Positions 1-5,666 of a stretch of 7,076 bases of DNA are shown piece after piece. Both the position numbers and the translations under genes were made by a program. The stretch is taken from contig CALBYK010000276.1 in NCBI GenBank assembly GCA_937889855.1, positions 1-7,076 on the forward strand, given 5' to 3'. The notes beneath the pieces were generated by a model. It was not told where the DNA came from and ran no database searches. It saw only the letters and a program-made list of their open reading frames with translations. Source of the stretch: an uncultured Prevotella sp. (GTDB taxonomy: Bacteria > Bacteroidota > Bacteroidia > Bacteroidales > Bacteroidaceae). Position 1 is the stretch's first letter, and the number at the start of each line of letters is the position of its first letter.

Positions 1-2423
1 GCGAGCCAATCGTTCTTGCCGGGTTGCAGCATTTCGAGCAGCGGCATGGCCTTGTGGGCGGAGCGTGCCACACGGTCGGTGTCATTGGGGTCGCTGAGAA
101 GATTGAGGTATTCGCTTGTGGAGCGGCGTATGTCGTCCATAATCTGGCGCTCTGCCTCAGGGTCGCCGTCGGCAAACATACTGAGAATGCGGCTCAACCC
201 GTGTCGGAGGTCTCCGTCCTCCGCAGCAGTTGGCTGACGGGAGCAGGATTGTGGCAAAACCCGGATAGTGCCACGCGTCAGTTGGATGATTGTGGCTGCA
301 AGCGTCCTCACGTCGAACGGCTTGAAAAGACACGCGTCAAACCCTTGCTGGCGCAACTGCGGCATGATGCTCGGCTCGTGGGCTGTCATGGCAATGAACT
401 TCGGTACAGGCATATCCCCCATCATGCCGGCACGCACACGACTCATTATCTCGCCACCGTTCATGTCGGGCATCTCAATGTCGGTAAAAACAAGCTGCGG
501 AGCCGTCTTGCAGGCAATGTCGATGGCGTCGGCGGCATACATGGTTGCCGATATGCTGAACTTAACACCTTCTATCTTGCCAAGCATCTCCTTTAGGAGC
601 TGCAACTGCAGGCGGTCGTCGTCAACAATGAGCACCGACAATTCACCATCAGCACTGTTCCCATTTTGAACACTGTCCTTTTTTGCCGCGTTTTTCTCAT
701 TTTGAACACAGTTTCCATTTGGAACAATGTCGGTGCTTACAACCTCTACCGGAATAGTGACCGTGAACTTCGACCCCTTTCCTTTCCTTGAAGCCACGCT
801 GACTGTTCCGCCAAGCATCTGCACAATCTCGCGCGTGATAGACAGTCCGAGCCCCACACCATCCTTGCCGCCGGCGTTGGCCAGACGAGTAAAGGCATTG
901 AACACGCGCCCCTGCTCCTCCGGGGTCATCCCGCAGCCGGTGTCGGCAACACTCAGCACAAACCGTCCTCCGCTTACAACGGCAGCCACCGTCACCCCTC
1001 CCCGGTCGGTGTATTTTATGGCATTGCCGATGAGGTTGTTTGCCACCTGTCTTATGCGGAACGCATCAGACCGGCACACCATTGCACTCGGCACACGCAC
1101 ATCGGCTTCCAGTCTGAGCCCCTTTGCCTCAGCCAGCGGCATCATCTGTGACACACACTCACCTACAAGCACCGCCGGCGCGAAGCTTGAACAGTGAATC
1201 TCCGTCTTGCCGCTCTCAAGCTGATGATAGTCGAGCAATGCCGAGACAAGCTGCTGCAGATGCCGTGCCGAGCCGGATATGTTCTGGAGATACCCCACAG
1301 CCTTAGGATTGCTTACATACTCGTCAAGCAAGTCGATGAATCCGGCTATCGACGCCGCCGGAGCCTTTATGTCGTGAGTGATGGTGAGCAAAAGCCTCTC
1401 ACGCTGCTGCATTATGCGCTCCGTCTCCGCCTTGGCCTCCACGATGCGCTCATGGTCGCGCCTTTCCCTGCGGATGTCGCGCAAAATGAAAACCACGAGA
1501 ATGGCAGCCGAGAGAATGGCGAGCAGTCCGAGCACGGCTATTCGCACAATCATGCTGTGCCTTGCCTCTACAGCCTTGCCGATGGCGTGACGTAAAGCCT
1601 GGTGCTCATCAGACTGTATGTCCTCAAGCAGTTGCCCAGTGCGCCGCGCAAGCAGTATGCTCACACGCTGGAGACGGTTGTTGCGGCTGGCAATGATGTC
1701 CTGCTGCTGGCTTGTGGCACGTTGTTCCTCACTTCTGATTTGGTTGAGGGCGTTGGCAACAGAGTCGGCTATGTCAAGCCTGTGGCTTGCCGTGTCGGTT
1801 GAAGGCTGGTGGCTTATGTACGTGGTGCTAAGCGTGTCGGCATGCTGGCGGCGGAAGGCGTCGCCGAGCCGTCGGAAGAATCCGCGCCTGCTCTTCACTA
1901 TCTCATACACCGTCTCATGCTGCTCACGGCGTTCCTCTGTCTTGGGATGAATCACCACCGAGTCGCGTCCGCTCTGCAACGCTTTCACCTTATTATTATA
2001 GTATATGTCGCGCCGGTCCTTACCCAACTCAGCCATTACAAGCAGCGTATTCTCACGCTTGGCGGCAAGAAGCACGGCAAGGGAGTCGAGCCGGCTGTGT
2101 TTCTGCCCGTTGTCAAGCAGACGCCGCAGACGTGCTATCTTTTCGGACGAGCAGTTGAGAGCGTTGTCGAAGCGCTGCCACTCGTCTGTGTCGCCCAACA
2201 GTATGGAGCGCTCGGCGTTGGCAGTCTCGAGCATGGAGTAAACGAGCGAGTCGACCACATCGCGGCGTGTCACCAGCCGCTCCGACGCCTGGTTGACTGC
2301 CGTCAGCGACCGCGTGTTGGCGTAAATCATCCACGTGGCAGACACAAGCACGATGGCGAGCATTACGTAGCCTATTATTATCTTTATTCGTGTGCTTAAC
2401 ATTCCTGTTGCTTTAGTGTTCAT
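1..2423 (-). CDS. Hybrid sensor histidine kinase/response regulator, 3' end outside window
   Basis: Inner-membrane two-component sensor that should autophosphorylate on His and pass phosphate to its own receiver. The frame is open from ATG at 2423 to the window edge, giving 807 codons. Domains read from translation: TM1 about residues 15-35; a largely helical, charged periplasmic region about 35-290; TM2 about 291-313; DHp with phospho-acceptor H350 in TITHDIKAP; HATPase_c with N box NLIGNAIKYT (N467), G1 box DTGCGM (D494) and G2 box DGVGLGLS (521 on); a hexapeptide-repeat linker 567-590; receiver with acidic cluster D601-D603, phospho-acceptor D648 in FTDIEMPD and K701 in LFKPF; then a helical Hpt-like segment with H790 in SAHKAMPLLEML. 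All key catalytic residues are present. An alternative start is Met8, which also keeps TM1. The signal and target are not visible; the gene lies alone behind a terminator and its own possible promoter. Confidence 0.93.
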   Translation of the reverse strand, partial: MNTKATGMLSTRIKIIIGYVMLAIVLVSATWMIYANTRSLTAVNQASERLVTRRDVVDSLVYSMLETANAERSILLGDTDEWQRFDNALNCSSEKIARLRRLLDNGQKHSRLDSLAVLLAAKRENTLLVMAELGKDRRDIYYNNKVKALQSGRDSVVIHPKTEERREQHETVYEIVKSRRGFFRRLGDAFRRQHADTLSTTYISHQPSTDTASHRLDIADSVANALNQIRSEEQRATSQQQDIIASRNNRLQRVSILLARRTGQLLEDIQSDEHQALRHAIGKAVEARHSMIVRIAVLGLLAILSAAILVVFILRDIRRERRDHERIVEAKAETERIMQQRERLLLTITHDIKAPAASIAGFIDLLDEYVSNPKAVGYLQNISGSARHLQQLVSALLDYHQLESGKTEIHCSSFAPAVLVGECVSQMMPLAEAKGLRLEADVRVPSAMVCRSDAFRIRQVANNLIGNAIKYTDRGGVTVAAVVSGGRFVLSVADTGCGMTPEEQGRVFNAFTRLANAGGKDGVGLGLSITREIVQMLGGTVSVASRKGKGSKFTVTIPVEVVSTDIVPNGNCVQNEKNAAKKDSVQNGNSADGELSVLIVDDDRLQLQLLKEMLGKIEGVKFSISATMYAADAIDIACKTAPQLVFTDIEMPDMNGGEIMSRVRAGMMGDMPVPKFIAMTAHEPSIMPQLRQQGFDACLFKPFDVRTLAATIIQLTRGTIRVLPQSCSRQPTAAEDGDLRHGLSRILSMFADGDPEAERQIMDDIRRSTSEYLNLLSDPNDTDRVARSAHKAMPLLEMLQPGKNDWL
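567..736 (-). repeat. Hexapeptide/18-bp repeats in the kinase-receiver linker
   Basis: The linker between the ATPase and receiver domains is built of six-residue units: VPNGNC, VQNEKN, AAKKDS, VQNGNS (residues 567-590). The strongest DNA copies lie at 662-679, 698-715 and 716-733, and the CATTTtGAAC cores are 36 and 18 bp apart, so all spacings are multiples of 18 and stay in frame. Two pairs of 18-bp units share 14 of 18 bases. The core has a GTTC...GAAC dyad. The repeat itself spans about 654-725; the range given also includes flanking linker sequence. Confidence 0.6.
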
Positions 2424-2442
2424 ATATATAACGTGGATTTGT

Positions 2443-2474
2443 CGGAATTATTTGATTACACAGCCATAATCAAA
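2443..2474 (-). promoter_or_regulatory. Possible promoter with overlapping dyad for the sensor kinase gene
   Basis: Read on the minus strand, TTTG at 2474-2471 is followed by exactly 20 bases and then TAATTCCG at 2450-2443, a partial match to the Bacteroidetes -7 consensus TAnnTTTG. The same stretch holds a perfect inverted repeat, TTTGATTA at 2451-2458 and TAATCAAA at 2467-2474, with an 8-base spacer. The dyad therefore covers the -33 box and spacer, a natural place for a repressor. It would leave a short leader of about 15 bases before the ATG at 2423. No clear Shine-Dalgarno sequence is seen, which is common in this phylum. Confidence 0.35.
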
Positions 2475-2514
2475 AGTTGCCCGCACCACATTGCATGGGC
2501 AACGTGATGCGGGC
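2470..2514 (-). terminator. Rho-independent terminator after the Thr-rich secreted protein gene
   Basis: The arms GCCCGCACCAC (2479-2489) and GTGATGCGGGC (2504-2514) pair over 11 bp with a 14-base loop. In minus-strand RNA the single mismatch becomes a G-U pair. The stem is followed on that strand by AACTTTTGATT, a short U tract. The orientation fits the end of the gene at 2604-2930 and separates it from the kinase gene. A competing 7-bp pairing (GTTGCCC 2476-2482 with GGGCAAC 2497-2503) overlaps the same arm. Confidence 0.6.
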
Positions 2515-2603
2515 TTCGCTTGCAATCTTAGTATTAGGATTATGTCAGGAAAATGGTTTAAGTCAATTACCTAATCTGTTTATGCTATATCTCTATGAAT
2601 CTC

Positions 2604-2930
2604 TTATGCCACATTTGTAGAGTCAGTAGACGGGGTTTTCACCTCGGTAGAGTCGGAGAACATGTGCATGGCTGTCTCTGCTGAGCTGTCACCTGTGGAC
2701 ACCTTCTCTTCTGTCGTACCTGTGGTGGCTGGTTCTGGAGCCACGGTGTCGGTTGTGGCAGGCTCGGTTGCCACGGTGTCGGTTGTGGCAGGCTCGGTTG
2801 CCACGGTGCCGGTTGTTGTCGTATCCTCAGGAAGGGCTGTGCCCATATTGGCCTGTGCGTTGTTAGCGAAAACATTGCTTACTGATACCATTACGAGTGC
2901 TGCGATAGCTGCAAAAAATAACTTCTTCAT
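2604..2930 (-). CDS. Small secreted Thr/Pro/Ala-rich repeat protein, function unknown
   Basis: Encodes 108 residues. A clear signal peptide occupies residues 1-22 (MKKLFFAAIAALVMVSVSNVFA, cut before NN). It carries no lipobox cysteine, so a soluble periplasmic or exported protein is expected. The mature part is low-complexity, acidic, without Cys, Trp or recognisable domain, and holds three ten-residue repeats (GTVATEPATT, DTVATEPATT, DTVAPEPATT; residues 41-70), then a Ser/Thr/Glu-rich tail. The high Thr content makes O-glycosylation possible, as known for Bacteroidetes periplasmic proteins, but that is inference. The antisense strand is also open here because the repeat length is a multiple of three; the signal peptide and the downstream terminator favour the minus strand. 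I do not recognise a family. Confidence 0.75.
   Translation of the reverse strand: MKKLFFAAIAALVMVSVSNVFANNAQANMGTALPEDTTTTGTVATEPATTDTVATEPATTDTVAPEPATTGTTEEKVSTGDSSAETAMHMFSDSTEVKTPSTDSTNVA
2721..2810 (-). repeat. Three 30-bp tandem repeats inside the Thr-rich protein gene
   Basis: Units lie at 2721-2750, 2751-2780 and 2781-2810. The second and third differ at one base of 30; the first is more diverged. Each encodes one ten-residue TVATEPATTD-type repeat. Near-identity of two units points to recent duplication, and copy-number change would alter protein length without a frameshift. Confidence 0.9.
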
Positions 2931-3076
2931 ATGCGTTGAATTTTAATTGTTTGTTGATGTTAATTGTTTACGCCTACTATAATGCCAATGGCGTGCCAAA
3001 ACTTTACAGCTTAACATAATTCACTGATTATCAGTACATAGCTTAATCGTCAGACTAAAAGACGTCTATATGAAAG

Positions 3077-3095
3077 TGTGGATAAGTGTGGATAA
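3077..3095 (-). promoter_or_regulatory. Two tandem consensus DnaA-type boxes
   Basis: TGTGGATAA occurs at 3077-3085 and 3087-3095, each the exact complement of the DnaA consensus TTATCCACA, in the same orientation with a 10-bp period. Degenerate relatives follow: TGTGGAATAA at 3099-3108 with one inserted base, its mirror TTATTCCACA at 3106-3115, and TGTGGACAT at 3123-3131. The sequence match is direct; binding by DnaA is inferred, and a different regulator using GTGTGGA half-sites is possible. Confidence 0.5.
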
Positions 3096-3097
3096 GT

Positions 3098-3116
3098 GTG
3101 TGGAATAATTCCACAC
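3098..3116. promoter_or_regulatory. Perfect 19-bp palindrome upstream of the receptor promoter
   Basis: GTGTGGAATAATTCCACAC reads identically on both strands around a central base (9+1+9). It lies about 75 bp upstream of the -33 box of the receptor promoter and shares its GTGTGGA half-site with the adjacent 10-bp repeats. It looks like a dimer-binding operator; no T tract follows, so it is not a terminator. No copy is seen upstream of the HMA gene. Confidence 0.5.
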
Positions 3117-3190
3117 CTGACGTGTGGACATTATACAGTTACACTATTTTTGCGGCATTTTACAACATTATGGAAATGTGCAACCCACGC

Positions 3191-3221
3191 TTGCCACATT
3201 CTGTTTTTTGTTGTATTTTTG
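3191..3221 (+). promoter_or_regulatory. Bacteroidetes-type promoter of the TonB receptor gene
   Basis: TTG at 3191-3193, 20 bases, then TATTTTTG at 3214-3221, a full match to the -7 consensus TAnnTTTG. Transcription would start near 3227-3230, leaving a leader of about 60 bases before the ATG at 3288. The same architecture recurs upstream of the HMA gene with co-linear flanking sequence from 3138 on. Confidence 0.7.
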
Positions 3222-3287
3222 CAACCAAGAAAAACACTCGGAGTGATAACTGTCAGTAAAGTAACAACAAAAAAGGGATAATAATAT

Positions 3288-5336
3288 ATGAATAGAAGCA
3301 TCGTTTTGGCTAGTCTTGCCGCCATGCCGTTCACCGCTGTGAAGGCGCAACAGGCACAGGCCGCCACCGAACATGCCGATACTGTGAAAACCGTAGAAGG
3401 ACAGGATATCGGCGACATAGTGATAACAAAGAAGAAGAACGGCATCACCCGCGTGGGCGGCGCCGTGAACGGACAGCTCATCAACCAGAGCGAACTTTTC
3501 AAGGCTGCATGCTGCAACCTCGGCGAGAGTTTCGTAACAAACCCGTCGGTGGACGTCAACTACAGCGACCCGGCAACCGGCTCCAAGCAAATCAAGCTGC
3601 TTGGGCTGAGCGGCAAGTATGTGCAGATGCTCACAGAGAACCTGCCCGACTTCCGAGGCGCGTCCATGCCCTACTCCCTGGAATATGTGCCCGGACGGTG
3701 GATGAACAGCATACAGGTGTCGAAGGGCAACTCGTCTGTGCGCAACGGCTACGAGGCCATGACAGGACAGATAAACATCGAATACCTCAAGCCAGAGGCT
3801 GAGGAGGGCATGAGCGTCGACCTCTATACCGAAGACAACTGGTCCACGGAATTGAACGCCGAGGGCAACGTGCATCTTAACAAACGCCTGAGCACACAAC
3901 TGTTCGGTCATTTCAACCACGACAACTGCGACGACTCTGACGGTGACGGATTCCAGCAGATGCCTACCATGCACCAGTACAACTTCATGAACCGATGGGC
4001 CTACCTCGGCGACAAGTACATCTTCCACGGCGGACTGTCGTTCATCAACGAGAAGCGCGAGAGCGGACAGATGGCGGAACATGTCATGGCAAGCAGCGAG
4101 CCCCTCTTCCGCGTTGGATTCAACACCCACCGCTATTCTGGCTACATGAAGCACGCCCTCGTGCTCAACCGCGAGCACAACACTTCACTCGCCCTAATGG
4201 CACAGACTACCCTGCACGACATGGACTCCCACTTCGGCAACAAGAAATATGACGTTGACGAGAAGAACGCCTACGCGCAACTCATGTTCGAGACCGACTT
4301 CACAAAGATGCACAACCTCTCGCTCGGGGCAAGCCTCAACCACGACTATCTCGACCAGTGGGTGCGCTACACACACGACACGGAGCAACCGCTCACCAAG
4401 ATTGTGGAGAAAGAGACAACGCCTGGGGCATACGCGCAATACACGTTCAACTACAACGGCATCATCACAGCAATGGCCGGTGTACGCGTTGACCACAGTT
4501 CAGTGTACGGAACGTTCGTAACACCGCGCGTTCACATAAAATGGCAGCCAAACAACATCATAGGACTGCGCCTATCGGCTGGCGAGGGCTACCGCACCGT
4601 ACACGCCCTTGCCGAGAACAACAACCTGCTCGCCATAGGGCGCCAGCTCGTCATCGGCGACAACCTCAAGCAGGAGCGCGCATGGAACTACGGCATCAGC
4701 GCCTCGCTCAACATCCCGCTCTTCGGCAAGACGCTCGGCATGAACGCCGAGTACTACTACACTCACTTCCTCTCGCAGGTGGACATCGACTACGACACAG
4801 ACCAGTCGAAACTCATCATCGACAACATCCACGGCCGCAGCTACTCGCACACGCTACAGGTGGACGCCACCTACGAGCTGTTCAAAGGCATGAGTCTCAC
4901 AGCTGCCTACCGCCGCAACATCGTAAAGGGGGTATACGGCGGCGTGTTCACCGACCGCGCCCTGCAGGGCAAGTGGAAGGGACTCGTATCGGCATCATAC
5001 AAGACACCTTTGGAGAAATGGCAGTTTGACGCCACGCTGCAGCTCAACGGCGGCGGACGCCTGCCCAACCCTTACAAACTTGAGGACGGCACGGAGTCGT
5101 GGAGCCGCACGTTCAAGTCGTTTGAGCAGCTGACGGCACAGGTGACGCGATGGTTCCGCCACTTCTCCGTGTACGTGGGCTGCAACAACATTACAGGCTT
5201 CACGCAGAAGACTCCCGTGTATGACGCCCATCACCCTTGGAGCCAGTCGTTCGACCCTACAATGGTGTGGGCACCTACCGAAGGACGCAGGTTCTATGCC
5301 GGATTGCGGATAAACCTGTGGGGCAGGTTGCAGTAA
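3288..5336 (+). CDS. TonB-dependent outer-membrane receptor, likely metal-related
   Basis: Encodes 682 residues, a normal size for a receptor lacking the N-terminal carboxypeptidase-regulatory-like domain found in many Bacteroidetes homologues. Residues 1-20 form a signal peptide ending AVKA. A possible TonB box is IGDIVITKKK (41-50). The plug follows, with ACCNLGESFVTNPSVDV (74-90), LLGLSGKYVQMLTENLPDFRG (about 104-124) and a YVPG...IQVSKGNSSVRNGYEAMTGQI segment (133-162), which is diagnostic of TonB receptor plugs. The rest alternates in the manner of a beta-barrel and ends RFYAGLRINLWGRLQ. An acidic DNCDDSDGDGF loop at 212-222 resembles a calcium-type loop. Receptors of this type import bulky or scarce ligands using TonB energy. 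The substrate is not readable; the nearby HMA gene with a matching promoter suggests a metal or metal complex. The start is supported by the signal peptide and the promoter. Confidence 0.93.
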   Translation: MNRSIVLASLAAMPFTAVKAQQAQAATEHADTVKTVEGQDIGDIVITKKKNGITRVGGAVNGQLINQSELFKAACCNLGESFVTNPSVDVNYSDPATGSKQIKLLGLSGKYVQMLTENLPDFRGASMPYSLEYVPGRWMNSIQVSKGNSSVRNGYEAMTGQINIEYLKPEAEEGMSVDLYTEDNWSTELNAEGNVHLNKRLSTQLFGHFNHDNCDDSDGDGFQQMPTMHQYNFMNRWAYLGDKYIFHGGLSFINEKRESGQMAEHVMASSEPLFRVGFNTHRYSGYMKHALVLNREHNTSLALMAQTTLHDMDSHFGNKKYDVDEKNAYAQLMFETDFTKMHNLSLGASLNHDYLDQWVRYTHDTEQPLTKIVEKETTPGAYAQYTFNYNGIITAMAGVRVDHSSVYGTFVTPRVHIKWQPNNIIGLRLSAGEGYRTVHALAENNNLLAIGRQLVIGDNLKQERAWNYGISASLNIPLFGKTLGMNAEYYYTHFLSQVDIDYDTDQSKLIIDNIHGRSYSHTLQVDATYELFKGMSLTAAYRRNIVKGVYGGVFTDRALQGKWKGLVSASYKTPLEKWQFDATLQLNGGGRLPNPYKLEDGTESWSRTFKSFEQLTAQVTRWFRHFSVYVGCNNITGFTQKTPVYDAHHPWSQSFDPTMVWAPTEGRRFYAGLRINLWGRLQ

Positions 5337-5380
5337 AAGGGGAAAAAGGACCATGTGCGTTTTGTCTTACCACAGCAACA

Positions 5381-5490
5381 AATAACAGTAATACCAAATC
5401 TTGATAACAACATTACTAAAGTATGGTAGCAACACTACAAAGCACTGGTAACACTGTTACCAAATATCGGTAATAACCTAACACACTTAA
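5381..5490 (+). repeat. Iteron-like array of five degenerate 22-bp repeats
   Basis: Units begin at 5381, 5403, 5425, 5447 and 5469, exactly 22 bp apart. Their first 16 bases approximate GGTAACAACATTACCA, and T3, A4, A7, A13, C14 and A17 are the same in all five. The unit pairs I compared by hand share 13-15 of 22 bases. The fourth unit holds a perfect palindrome. The period is close to two helical turns, so bound proteins would face the same side. A possible sixth, shifted copy (CTTACCACAG) lies just upstream. Confidence 0.65.
5446..5462. promoter_or_regulatory. Perfect palindrome within the repeat array
   Basis: TGGTAACACTGTTACCA is an 8+1+8 perfect inverted repeat forming most of the fourth 22-bp unit. 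Related imperfect dyads occur in neighbouring units (GTAGCAACACTAC at 5426-5438, GGTAATAACC at 5469-5478). It looks like the best-preserved operator of the array; no T tract follows, so a terminator is unlikely. Confidence 0.5.
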
Positions 5491-5587
5491 CGTGCATAAA
5501 TTCACGCCCGAGTGGTTGGAAAATACAGGTGTCGGTTACATGTTTTTGTTGCAGCCTTATGATATTATGGAAAATTGAAACAAGAGC

Positions 5588-5618
5588 TTGTTGGTTATGT
5601 ATTTTTGTTGTAATTTTG
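5588..5618 (+). promoter_or_regulatory. Bacteroidetes-type promoter of the HMA protein gene
   Basis: TTG at 5588-5590, 20 bases, then TAATTTTG at 5611-5618, a full TAnnTTTG match with the same spacing as the receptor promoter. A second TATTTTTG at 5600-5607 could be an alternative -7 box. Transcription near 5625 would give a leader of about 42 bases to the ATG at 5667 and would make the in-frame GTG at 5637 unlikely as the start. Confidence 0.7.
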
Positions 5619-5666
5619 TGGATAAAGAACAGATAAGTGGTAAATATAAAAAAGTATCAAAGAAAA

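Larger units (their letters stand above)
2931..3287. promoter_or_regulatory. Divergent intergenic region rich in palindromes
   Basis: This 357-bp spacer separates the minus-strand Thr-rich gene from the plus-strand receptor gene and contains no convincing ORF. Elements seen: TGCCAA at 2983-2988 and again at 2994-2999 (11 bp apart); ACTGATTATCAGT, a perfect 6+1+6 palindrome, at 3023-3035; AGACGTCT at 3060-3067; two DnaA-type boxes at 3077-3095; a 19-bp palindrome at 3098-3116; the receptor promoter at 3191-3221; and a CACTCGGAGTG dyad at 3235-3245 in the leader. I saw no convincing consensus promoter for the divergent minus-strand gene. Confidence 0.6.
5337..5666 (+). promoter_or_regulatory. 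Receptor-HMA spacer: repeat array, then promoter; no gene
   Basis: No convincing ORF or RNA gene is present. From left to right: an A/G-rich stretch just after the receptor stop with no clear terminator hairpin; the 22-bp repeat array (5381-5490); a roughly 45-base stretch without recognised structure; the region homologous to the receptor promoter (5535-5618); and the HMA gene leader. Lack of a terminator leaves room for read-through from the receptor gene. Confidence 0.6.

Noticed and set aside
24..596. Plus-strand open frames across 1-2400, including 190- and 196-codon ones
   Set aside because: They are shadows of the minus-strand sensor kinase, whose translation shows all kinase and receiver motifs in one unbroken frame.
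2662..2946. 94-codon plus-strand frame over the Thr-rich gene
   Set aside because: It is open because the 30-bp repeat has no stops in this frame. It lacks a signal peptide at its start, and the minus-strand product has one plus a matching terminator.
3077..3116. CRISPR array
   Set aside because: The 10-bp direct repeats have no spacers between them, and no cas genes are present.
3235..3257. Small dyads CACTCGGAGTG and ACTGTCAGT in the receptor leader as a riboswitch
   Set aside because: The leader is only about 60 bases and the dyads are too short for any riboswitch class I know.
3168..4178. 336-codon minus-strand open frame overlapping the receptor gene
   Set aside because: It is antisense to the receptor frame, has no recognisable domain and runs through the receptor promoter. 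The plus-strand frame has a signal peptide, plug motifs and full family length.
5504..5535. tRNA-like fragment (GCCCGAGTGGTTGGA)
   Set aside because: It resembles the D-arm of Ser/Leu tRNAs, but no acceptor stem, anticodon arm or T-arm follows, and no flanking direct repeat suggests an integration site.
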